A DNA stretch of 6,940 nt, taken from contig JABZJR010000035.1 of NCBI GenBank assembly GCA_015257705.1, positions 1-6,940 on the forward strand. Direction: 5' to 3'. How positions within the stretch are numbered: position 1 is the stretch's first letter; every line of letters starts with the position of its first letter. This document shows positions 1 to 5,795 of the stretch, piece by piece. The DNA is from Nanosynbacter sp. (GTDB lineage: Bacteria; Patescibacteriota; Saccharimonadia; Saccharimonadales; Saccharimonadaceae). Below the pieces are notes generated by a model. It was not told where the DNA came from and did no database searches. It saw only the letters and a program-made list of their open reading frames with translations. The position numbers and the translations under genes were made by a program.

Positions 1-36
1 AAAAGCGACTCAATGCATTTAAATTGAGTCGCTTTT
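1..36 (-). terminator. Rho-independent terminator of the surface-protein gene
   Basis: A perfect 14-bp inverted repeat (arms 1-14 and 23-36) surrounds an 8-nt loop. The stem core is GCGACTCAAT, and the outer ends are AAAA on one side and TTTT on the other. It lies 15 nt beyond the TAA stop of the minus-strand gene, so it fits as its terminator. The stem is symmetric with T-runs on both strands and could also stop transcription entering from the left. The T-run for the minus strand reaches the window edge, so its full length cannot be seen. Confidence 0.85.
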
Positions 37-51
37 GTGACTAAAGGTTAA

Positions 52-1443
52 TTAATCAATCAGATTTTCGTGTTTTAAATCCTTAACGGCGTTGGTAGCT
101 TCTTCCTTGGTGAACTTCCACTGGTCGATAAGAGTTTTTTCCAAGTTGCTTCTGCTGTATTTTCCGTTCTTCAGGATGTCCATTGCACGTAGCTTTGCTC
201 GCTCGGTGTAGTTGATGTTATATTCTTCGATAACCTCCTCTACGTCCGACCTTTCAAATCCTTCAATACCATTAGGGTCGCTCAGTACTTCAATTAAATG
301 TTGCTTAGAATGCCAAGGATACCACACATATCCTTTATCTTTGTTGTAGTCACTCTCAATGCAGTGATATTCTATAGCTCTACGTAGGTTTACTTTAAAA
401 TCATGATTTAGGAGATCGACTCCTTTTTCTGCCTCTTCCTTAGTAAATTTCCCACCATGCACTAGTAGATATATAATATTACGTCTTGAATCTCCGGTTT
501 CTTTCAATAAAAGTTTTTTAGCTTCTTGTTGAGCTTGATATATATAATCAATTTTTATGGTATCAAGAGCTTTTTTAGCTTCTTCCTTAGTGAACTTTCT
601 GTATAGAATGAGATTATCTTCATATGCTGCCCTCGATAGGTACTGATTGTTGGATAATTTATACTTGTGAAGTCTTTTTAGATAAGTTATAGCTTGATCC
701 TGAAAATACTTAGGTAGATCAATCTCGCTACCGAGCTCGTTAATTGCCTTTTCCGCCTCTTCCTTGGTGAATTTATTATAGACTAAATGATCTATAAGCA
801 TATTTTTAGAGAACACACAGTCGTGCCGGTCACCGCAGTGCTTGACATCAATGGCCTCCATTAGTGTCTTGGCACTCAGCTTCGCATTATTTACATAGTT
901 GTAATTTGGATAGAGCACGTCCATTAGTGCGATGACTGTGTCGTAATTAGTCTTATGGCTTTGTGAGAACAATTCAGCTGTAGTCCTCTTAGAGATATTG
1001 GATCCGGTTGGGTTAAGATATAGTCTTGCTTTTTCTGCTAGCTCTCTCGAAAATCTCTTGTCCCATTTTCCGTCGCTTCCAACTACATAGTTGTCTGGCG
1101 TAACAGCATTCTTTAACATGTCGCCATCTTTACCGACATAGTAGTCGCCGACCCATTGATTGGACAGCATGTGACCGCTAGTGTTGAAATAGTACCAATG
1201 TCCGTTTATATATTCCCATTTACTGTGAATGATATATCCGCGTCCATCAAAGTAATACCATTTGCCATCTATTCGTTGCCAATCATTCTTTGGGTAACTT
1301 CCATTGGAATTTTTATACCACCATCCAACTGAATCCCTCTGCCAGCTCCCTCCGTTGGCGCTTGCTGTTACTGGTGTGTAGACGCCGATTATAGCAATGC
1401 TAATAGCTGCGGCTACGGTTAAGTTTTTTATGAGTTTGTTCAT
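52..1443 (-). CDS. Secreted cell-wall-binding repeat protein with tandem Ltp-like domains
   Basis: This is a 463-residue exported protein. Residues 1-29 form a Sec signal peptide: a KLIK basic start, a hydrophobic core at about 8-25, and an ASA cleavage site before N30. There is no lipobox cysteine. Residues 32-113 hold three to four aromatic/glycine cell-wall-binding repeats of the choline-binding type (WQRIDGKWYYFDGRG, WEYINGHWYYFNTSG). A typical linker (TPDNYVVGSDGKWD) follows. Residues 132-463 form a helical array resembling the Ltp host-cell-surface lipoprotein family, with KFTKEEA at 224, 283, 332 and 443 and a diverged copy near 396. C203 and C209 might form a disulfide. No LPXTG motif or C-terminal membrane anchor is present, so attachment would be non-covalent through the wall repeats. 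The ATG has AGGAGG 6 nt upstream. In phage TP-J34, Ltp blocks entry of other phages' DNA; here the role is unknown, and attachment to a partner bacterium is an equally plausible inference. The gene stands alone and is probably accessory. Confidence 0.92.
   Translation of the reverse strand: MNKLIKNLTVAAAISIAIIGVYTPVTASANGGSWQRDSVGWWYKNSNGSYPKNDWQRIDGKWYYFDGRGYIIHSKWEYINGHWYYFNTSGHMLSNQWVGDYYVGKDGDMLKNAVTPDNYVVGSDGKWDKRFSRELAEKARLYLNPTGSNISKRTTAELFSQSHKTNYDTVIALMDVLYPNYNYVNNAKLSAKTLMEAIDVKHCGDRHDCVFSKNMLIDHLVYNKFTKEEAEKAINELGSEIDLPKYFQDQAITYLKRLHKYKLSNNQYLSRAAYEDNLILYRKFTKEEAKKALDTIKIDYIYQAQQEAKKLLLKETGDSRRNIIYLLVHGGKFTKEEAEKGVDLLNHDFKVNLRRAIEYHCIESDYNKDKGYVWYPWHSKQHLIEVLSDPNGIEGFERSDVEEVIEEYNINYTERAKLRAMDILKNGKYSRSNLEKTLIDQWKFTKEEATNAVKDLKHENLID
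97..774 (-). repeat. Four KFTKEEA-marked Ltp-like repeat units
   Basis: Four exact copies of KFTKEEA are encoded at 754-774, 577-597, 430-450 and 97-117 (residues 224, 283, 332 and 443). Each closes a helical unit whose earlier part carries an (A)xx(A)xx(Y/L)L start and a middle helix such as YSRSNLEKTLIDQ. A fifth, diverged unit (GFERSDVEEVI) lies near residue 396. Spacing between units is irregular, about 47 to 64 residues, because of insertions. The pattern fits the tandem helix-turn-helix-like domains of Ltp proteins. Confidence 0.7.
1105..1350 (-). repeat. Cell-wall-binding (choline-binding type) repeat array
   Basis: This stretch encodes residues 32-113 of the surface protein. Units start at about residues 32, 55, 76 and 97, are about 21 residues long, and follow the pattern W-x(4)-G-x-WYYF-(D/N)-x-x-G-x-(M/I)-x-x-(S/N). 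The fourth unit is shortened and diverged (WVGDYYVGKDGDML). In known proteins such repeats bind choline on teichoic acids or related wall polymers. The actual ligand here cannot be read from sequence. Confidence 0.85.
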
Positions 1444-1445
1444 AA

Positions 1446-1455
1446 CTCCCCTCCT
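1446..1455 (-). promoter_or_regulatory. Strong Shine-Dalgarno site of the surface-protein gene
   Basis: On the minus strand AGGAGGGGAG lies directly upstream of TT and the ATG, giving AGGAGG a 6-nt spacer. It fixes the start at 1443. It is much stronger than anything in front of the other genes in the window, and contrasts with the absence of a ribosome binding site before metG. Confidence 0.85.
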
Positions 1456-1466
1456 AATAAATTGTG

Positions 1467-1481
1467 ATTATAATTATATCA
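1467..1481 (-). promoter_or_regulatory. Extended -10 promoter of the surface-protein gene
   Basis: On the minus strand TGA followed by TATAAT (1481 to 1473) makes an extended -10 element. A second overlapping-type TATAAT lies at 1472 to 1467. Transcription would start near 1466-1460, leaving a leader of roughly 18-24 nt that contains the Shine-Dalgarno site. No convincing -35 hexamer was found at the usual distance, which is common for extended -10 promoters. Confidence 0.6.
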
Positions 1482-1504
1482 CATCAATTAGCGCCCTTTA
1501 TCAT

Positions 1505-1533
1505 TGGTCATGATCTGTTAAATTTGCTATAAT
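1505..1533 (+). promoter_or_regulatory. metG promoter with extended -10, predicted leaderless transcript
   Basis: TATAAT at 1528-1533 is preceded by TGC (TGnTATAAT, extended -10). A weak -35-like TGGTCA lies at 1505-1510 with a 17-nt spacer. The expected start of transcription, about 7 nt after the -10 box, falls on the A of the metG ATG at 1540. No Shine-Dalgarno sequence lies between the box and the ATG, so the mRNA is predicted to be leaderless. Confidence 0.72.
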
Positions 1534-1539
1534 TTACCT

Positions 1540-3051
1540 ATGACTAAGAAACACGCTTACATCACTACCGCTATTCCTTACGTAAACGGCTTGCCGCACA
1601 TTGGACATGCTATGGATTATATGTTGGCAGACGTGTGGGCGCGATATTCCAGGCAGAACGGACGTGAAGTTCGTTTTCAAGCCGGCGTAGATGAACATGG
1701 CAATAAAATTGCCGCCAAAGCCGCTAGCCAAAATCAAACTCCTCAAGAATACGTCGATCAAACGCACGTCAATTTTAAGAAGATGATTGATGAGCTGAAT
1801 ATTTCAGTGACGGATTTTATTCGAACAACTGACGCGCATCACGTTGCTGCGGTGCAGTATATTTGGCAGAAACTCGTTGAGGCTGGCTATATTTACAAAG
1901 GTTCGTATGAAGGCTGGTATTGTCAGGGGTGCGAAGCTTTCGTTACCGATAAAGAAGCTGCCGATAATAATGGAGTTTGCTCAGATCACCAAACTCCGTA
2001 TCAGCGTTTGAGTGAGGAAAATTACTATTTCAAGACCAGTGCTTTTTCGGACGATATTCGTCAGGCGATTGAGTCAAATAAAATGAGAATCGTGCCTGAA
2101 TTCCGTAAAAAAGAGTTTTTGGAATTGATGAAAGATGGCTTGAAAGATGTGTCGGTTTCTCGTCCGCGTAAAAATCTTAGCTGGGGCGTGCCGGTTCCTG
2201 GTGATGATAATCAAGTTATGTACGTTTGGCTAGATGCCCTGAGTAATTACATTACGGTTATTGGTTATCCTGATCGTCCAGAAGAGTGGCAATCTTTTTG
2301 GCCGGCTGACGTGCAAGTCATTGGCAAGGACATTCTACGCTTCCACGCTGGTATTTGGCCAGCAATGCTCATGGCGCTAGATTTACCGCTTCCGAAGGTT
2401 CTACTTGTTCATGGATTTATCAATTCTGGCGGAATGAAAATGTCAAAGAGTCTTGGAAATGGTGTTGGCCCGACTGATATTATTCCAGATTACGGCGCTG
2501 AGGCGTTCCGATATTATTTCTTGCGCCACGTACCAACGCAAGATGACGGCGACTTTACTTGGGAAAAGTTTGAAGCTGCGTATAATGGTGAGCTTGGCAA
2601 TGATTTGGGCAATTTGGTTCAGCGAGTCGCTAAAATGGTGCAGAGTTATCAAGCGGGCGTTATTGGTGATGCTCCACAATCAGAGCACGATATGGGACCG
2701 TATCGTCAGGCGATGGAAAGCTATATGTTTGACCAAGCAATGGACGAAATTTGGCTAATTGTTCGCTCTTTGAATCAATATATTGAGCGAGTTCAGCCTT
2801 GGCAAGTTGCTAAAAATCGTGATAAAGATCCAGAAGCAGAGTCGCATTTGAGTGAGATTTTGGCGCATGCTTGCGGCACATTGTTGCAAGTGTCTGACAT
2901 GCTTCGTCCATTTATGCCGCAAACTGCCGAGAAAATTCATGATATGTTTGCTAGTGGTGTCGTGCCGTCAGAATTGACGCCTTTGTTCCCGCGCAAATAT
3001 ATTCACACGCCAGATCCACGCGCTCCGAAAACAGAATCTCAGGTTAAATAG
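1540..3051 (+). CDS. metG: Methionyl-tRNA synthetase
   Basis: A cytoplasmic class I aminoacyl-tRNA synthetase that charges tRNA-Met and initiator tRNA with methionine using ATP. The class signatures are clear: HIGH at residues 20-23 after the TTAIPYVNG strand, and KMSKS at 300-304. Between them a single zinc knuckle is visible (C128, C131, C147, H150), as in the Thermus-type enzymes with one metal site. The anticodon-binding helical domain begins near GELGNDLGNLVQRV and runs to the end. At 503 residues it lacks the C-terminal tRNA-binding (Trbp111/EMAP-like) domain found in the longer 600-700 residue enzymes, and resembles the compact mycobacterial form. The ATG is chosen because it gives the standard N-terminus and sits 6 nt after a TATAAT. 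The TAG stop is followed 3 nt later by the tatD start, so the two are probably co-transcribed. Confidence 0.97.
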   Translation: MTKKHAYITTAIPYVNGLPHIGHAMDYMLADVWARYSRQNGREVRFQAGVDEHGNKIAAKAASQNQTPQEYVDQTHVNFKKMIDELNISVTDFIRTTDAHHVAAVQYIWQKLVEAGYIYKGSYEGWYCQGCEAFVTDKEAADNNGVCSDHQTPYQRLSEENYYFKTSAFSDDIRQAIESNKMRIVPEFRKKEFLELMKDGLKDVSVSRPRKNLSWGVPVPGDDNQVMYVWLDALSNYITVIGYPDRPEEWQSFWPADVQVIGKDILRFHAGIWPAMLMALDLPLPKVLLVHGFINSGGMKMSKSLGNGVGPTDIIPDYGAEAFRYYFLRHVPTQDDGDFTWEKFEAAYNGELGNDLGNLVQRVAKMVQSYQAGVIGDAPQSEHDMGPYRQAMESYMFDQAMDEIWLIVRSLNQYIERVQPWQVAKNRDKDPEAESHLSEILAHACGTLLQVSDMLRPFMPQTAEKIHDMFASGVVPSELTPLFPRKYIHTPDPRAPKTESQVK

Positions 3052-3054
3052 TTT

Positions 3055-3873
3055 ATGATTAAAGCGGATAAGAAAAGTATGACCGAGGGTTTACGTCTGA
3101 TAGATTCGCATTGTCATTTGCATGATACGGAATTTTTTACGGACAATCGCGAGCAATTTTACAAAGAAACGGTCGAGGCGAATATTGGCATGATTTGTGT
3201 CGGCACTGACCAGCGAAGTAGCAGCCAAGCCGTGGAATTTGCCGCGAATCATGAGTTTACTTGGGTGGCAATTGGTGTTCATCCGCACGATACGAAAGAT
3301 GGTTGGGAAGATGTCAGAACTTTGCTGGAGAATAAGACGGAAAATTCTCCGATTGTGGCAATTGGTGAAATTGGGCTTGATTATTATTACAATAACAGTC
3401 CACGGGAAACGCAAATTGAGGGCTTGGAAGCGCAACTTCAAATGGCGGTTGATTACGATTTGCCGGTAAGTTTTCATGTTCGCGATGGTGCGAAGGATCA
3501 GCCGTCAGTTTGGGATGATTTTTGGCCAATTTTTGACAATTTTCACAGGCTTCGCGGCGTACTGCATAGTTTTACAGATACGCGTGATAATTTGGAAAAG
3601 GGTTTTTCGCGAAATTTGTACGTTGGACTTAATGGAATTAGTACATTCACAAAGGATCAATTGCAGAAAGAATTGTTCGCTTCAATCCCGCTGGAGCGAT
3701 TATTACTAGAAACTGACGCGCCGTTCTTGACACCAGCGCCGTTTCGTGGTAATATAAACAAGCCAGAATATGTGAGATTGGTGGCTGAATATTGGGCAAA
3801 GCAGAGAAATATTGATTTTGATGTTTTAAGCCAAGCTACTCTTCACAACACAAAAGAACTTTTTGGCATTTGA
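3055..3873 (+). CDS. tatD: TatD-family metal-dependent hydrolase (putative DNase)
   Basis: A 272-residue cytoplasmic TIM-barrel metalloenzyme of the TatD/YcfH/YabD family, whose studied members are magnesium-dependent DNA exonucleases or have been tied to D-aminoacyl-tRNA or DNA-damage processing. All expected metal and active-site positions are visible: HxH at H19/H21 (DSHCHLHD), GVHPH at 74-78, the bridging glutamate E105 in GEIGLDYY, H141 (SFHVRD), H171 (LHSFTDT) and D221 in LETDAPFLTP. Length is normal for the family. The ATG at 3055 follows the metG stop by 3 nt. An internal ATG at 3079 (M9) would give a more typical N-terminus, so the first eight residues are uncertain. The metG-tatD order also occurs in Bacillus. 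The exact substrate cannot be told from sequence, so the name is a family label. Confidence 0.93.
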   Translation: MIKADKKSMTEGLRLIDSHCHLHDTEFFTDNREQFYKETVEANIGMICVGTDQRSSSQAVEFAANHEFTWVAIGVHPHDTKDGWEDVRTLLENKTENSPIVAIGEIGLDYYYNNSPRETQIEGLEAQLQMAVDYDLPVSFHVRDGAKDQPSVWDDFWPIFDNFHRLRGVLHSFTDTRDNLEKGFSRNLYVGLNGISTFTKDQLQKELFASIPLERLLLETDAPFLTPAPFRGNINKPEYVRLVAEYWAKQRNIDFDVLSQATLHNTKELFGI

Positions 3874-3884
3874 AAGTGGAGAAA

Positions 3885-4187
3885 ATGAATAGTACGCCGG
3901 AACGTGTTACGAAAACACCTGAAATTAAAATAGCTCGCGAAAAACTTGCTGCTATTTTTTCTGACGCCGAGCAGCGCGGTAGCAATTCTAAAGTAAGCCC
4001 TGAATTGGGGAAGACTGCGTTTGACGTAAATAATCTTAAAACGAATATCCCTAATAACGAGGCGGTCGATTTTTGTAAACAGGTGCTTGGTGAAAATGAG
4101 AAGCCTACCGATCCTGTTGAGTCTGTGAAAGAAATTGGCTATATGTTAACAGATCTTCGAAAAACTAAAGCTAACGAGGTGCAATAA
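3885..4187 (+). CDS. Hypothetical small protein, 100 residues
   Basis: Not recognised. This start gives a soluble, charged 100-residue protein with no signal peptide or membrane segment. A likely amphipathic helix lies at about residues 11-31 (TPEIKIAREKLAAIFSDAEQ). A low-complexity polar middle follows, then a second helical stretch at about 59-70 (EAVDFCKQVLGE) and a third near 78-94. One cysteine is present (C64). The ATG at 3885 has a GGAG 3 nt before it; the frame extends to a TTG at 3870 that overlaps the tatD stop, so a 105-residue form is possible. The gene lies 11 nt after tatD and directly abuts the next gene, implying co-transcription and perhaps a shared function with the 145-residue protein. 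The steady frame and tight packing argue for a real gene. No function is proposed. Confidence 0.7.
   Translation: MNSTPERVTKTPEIKIAREKLAAIFSDAEQRGSNSKVSPELGKTAFDVNNLKTNIPNNEAVDFCKQVLGENEKPTDPVESVKEIGYMLTDLRKTKANEVQ
4176..4181 (+). promoter_or_regulatory. Shine-Dalgarno site deciding a GTG start
   Basis: GAGGTG lies inside the last codons of the preceding gene, with a 6-nt spacer to the GTG at 4188. It supports GTG as the start of the 145-residue protein and shows that this genome does use Shine-Dalgarno pairing for operon-internal genes. Confidence 0.6.
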
Positions 4188-4625
4188 GTGACTAAGTTTT
4201 TGAAAAAAGTACGAAGTTTGGTTTTTGCTGATGATAGCGACGCGGTGTCTTTGTTGAAATTCCGTAAAAAAGATCGTCCATTAAAGAAATTTACCGAGCG
4301 CGAACTAATCCAATTGGAAAGTGAGATTGGCGCAACAATTTTTGGCGAGAAGCCGGCGTATGTTGCGCGACGAGAATTTTTTAATTTAGATAAAGATACC
4401 TGGATTTGGTACGAAGAAGTTGCTGACGGCAAGGGTGGTCGGCAGGAATTGACGACGCGCTATGAAGTTCAGGCAAAGGGAATTTTGAAGATTCAGCCGA
4501 ATTATCGCTATAGTTACTTGGAGGGCGATGAGCTTCAGAATTTTGTCTTGGCAACTAAGGAATATTACGAGCGAGTTTCTCGGCAATTATATAAGAAAGA
4601 TCCGCAAACCGGTCGGTCGCTTTGA
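4188..4625 (+). CDS. Hypothetical protein, 145 residues
   Basis: Not recognised. The protein is soluble, with no signal peptide or membrane segment. It starts with a basic helix (MTKFLKKVRSLVF), then a lysine/arginine-rich part (FRKKDRPLKKF, about residues 25-35). Next comes a compact region rich in aromatic residues that reads as beta strands (EFFNLDKDTWIWYEEV, TTRYEVQAKGILKIQP, YRYSYLEG, about 63-112), and a final helix (ELQNFVLATKEYYERVSRQLY). This looks like one small alpha/beta domain. The GTG start immediately follows the TAA of the previous gene and has GAGGTG 6 nt upstream, supporting translational coupling. The TGA stop overlaps the extended -10 of the next promoter. It may be a lineage-specific conserved gene, but that is an inference. 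Confidence 0.82.
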   Translation: MTKFLKKVRSLVFADDSDAVSLLKFRKKDRPLKKFTERELIQLESEIGATIFGEKPAYVARREFFNLDKDTWIWYEEVADGKGGRQELTTRYEVQAKGILKIQPNYRYSYLEGDELQNFVLATKEYYERVSRQLYKKDPQTGRSL

Positions 4626-4631
4626 TATAAT
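4623..4631 (+). promoter_or_regulatory. Extended -10 promoter before the cysteine desulfurase, predicted leaderless
   Basis: TGATATAAT is a full extended -10 element whose TGA is also the stop codon of the upstream gene. TATAAT (4626-4631) ends exactly 6 nt before the GTG start at 4638, the same spacing as at metG, and the interval is six A residues. The predicted transcription start is the G of the start codon. No good -35 hexamer is visible at 4603-4608. Confidence 0.65.
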
Positions 4632-4637
4632 AAAAAA

Positions 4638-5795
4638 GTGAATAAAGACTATATCTATCTTGATCATGCTGCTGCTACGCCAATGGATCCGTTGGTGATT
4701 GAGGCGATGTTGCCATATTTTTCTGAAAAGTTTTTCAATCCGTCTAGTCCGTACGCTCCAGCAATATTTACAAAGCGTGAATATCAAGACGCGAAGGCTC
4801 GATTGGCGCGCTGCTTGGGTGTGATGGCTGATGAATTGATAATGACAGCTGGAGCAACTGAGTCTGTCAATTTGGCGTTCAATGCGGCAAATGGCGTAAG
4901 TTTAATTTCGGCAATTGAGCATGACTCGGTGATTAATTCCGCAAAAGCGCGTTCGGAAGTGAAGCTAATTCCGCCAACGAAAAATGGACGAATAGACCCG
5001 AACACGGTTAAAAAAATGTTAACGCCAGATGTTGGATTTGTTAGTGTTGCGCTAGTAAACCACGAGCTGGGCTATATTCAGCCGATTGAAGAAATTGCGG
5101 AAATTGTAAAAGCTGAGCGGCTCAGGCGTCAAGAAAATGGCGAACCTTTACCGTTGATTTTTCATACTGACGCTTCGCAGGCGGCGGCTTTAATTGATGT
5201 GAAAATTAAAAGGCTGGGCGTTGATCTATTGACATTATCTGCGGCAAAAGTTTATGGTCCAAAGCAAGTTGGTTTACTGTGGGTGCGACCTGGCGTTACG
5301 CTGAAAGCTAATATTTTTGGCGGTGGTCAAGAATTGGGGTTGCGCAGCGGAACTGAAAATGTTGCTGGCGTGGTTGGGTTTGCGACTGCTTTGGAATTGG
5401 CACAAAAACGACGTTCTGCCGAAGTGAAGCGACTGCGAAAACTACGAGAAAATTTGGTAAAAGATTTGAGGCAGGCTTTTCCTGATATGTTGATATCATC
5501 AGATATGAAAAAAAGTTTGGTGAGTTTTTTGAATATATCATTTCCTGGAGTTGATGCTGAAAGATTGGTGTTTTTATTAGAATCTCGTGGAGTTTTAGTG
5601 GCTACGGGTAGTGCTTGCGCGGCTAATTCTGGAACGCGTTCTCATGTGTTAGCGAGTGTTGGTCTGAGCGAATCAGAGATTGACGGAAGTCTAAGGCTTA
5701 CCTTAGGCAAGTTGAATAATGATGAGAATATAAAGCGAGCTGGCGAATTTATCATTGAGGCTGTGCAAGCGGAAATGAAGAGGGCTCGTCGATGA
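4638..5795 (+). CDS. Cysteine desulfurase (NifS/IscS-like, PLP-dependent)
   Basis: A 385-residue class V aminotransferase-fold enzyme that removes sulfur from cysteine, leaving alanine and an enzyme persulfide for tRNA thiolation or Fe-S cluster assembly. Visible signatures are the N-terminal LDHAAATPMDP, GATESVNLA for phosphate binding, H95 (EHDSV) stacking on PLP, HTDASQAA with D178 and Q181, the PLP lysine K204 in SAAKVYGPK, RSGTENVAG, and catalytic C327 in the GSACAANSGTRSH loop. The loop form suggests the NifS/IscS group rather than SufS. The residue before K204 is alanine where IscS and NifS have histidine. The GTG start follows a TATAAT by 6 nt, with no ribosome binding site. The end overlaps the next gene by ATGA, and mnmA follows one gene later, so supplying sulfur to MnmA is the most likely job. 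The iscS/nifS/yrvO choice is left open. Confidence 0.94.
   Translation: MNKDYIYLDHAAATPMDPLVIEAMLPYFSEKFFNPSSPYAPAIFTKREYQDAKARLARCLGVMADELIMTAGATESVNLAFNAANGVSLISAIEHDSVINSAKARSEVKLIPPTKNGRIDPNTVKKMLTPDVGFVSVALVNHELGYIQPIEEIAEIVKAERLRRQENGEPLPLIFHTDASQAAALIDVKIKRLGVDLLTLSAAKVYGPKQVGLLWVRPGVTLKANIFGGGQELGLRSGTENVAGVVGFATALELAQKRRSAEVKRLRKLRENLVKDLRQAFPDMLISSDMKKSLVSFLNISFPGVDAERLVFLLESRGVLVATGSACAANSGTRSHVLASVGLSESEIDGSLRLTLGKLNNDENIKRAGEFIIEAVQAEMKRARR

Noticed and set aside
52..1443. Lipoprotein anchoring of the Ltp-like protein
   Set aside because: The signal peptide ends in ASA-N with no cysteine near the cleavage site, so a lipobox is absent despite the similarity to the Ltp lipoprotein family.
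1469..1474. A plus-strand TATAAT that could be an upstream metG promoter
   Set aside because: It is part of the near-palindromic AT-rich tract forming the minus-strand -10 boxes, and the better extended -10 at 1525-1533 lies closer to metG.
1463..1483. CRP-type binding site suggested by TGTGA and TCACA arms
   Set aside because: The arms are separated by 11 nt instead of the 6 nt of a CRP site, so only a generic dyad is reported.
1534..1767. Minus-strand 77-residue reading frame over the metG start
   Set aside because: It lies opposite the HIGH region of metG, has no ribosome binding site, and its translation shows no recognisable domain. It is a shadow of the real gene.
2453..2758. Plus-strand 101-residue frame inside metG
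   Set aside because: It is out of frame within the KMSKS to anticodon-domain region of an intact metG, with no promoter or separate start signal.
3870..3884. TTG start at 3870 extending the 100-residue protein by five residues
   Set aside because: It would overlap the tatD stop, but TTG is a weaker start and the downstream ATG at 3885 is preceded by GGAG. The longer form is kept only as an alternative.
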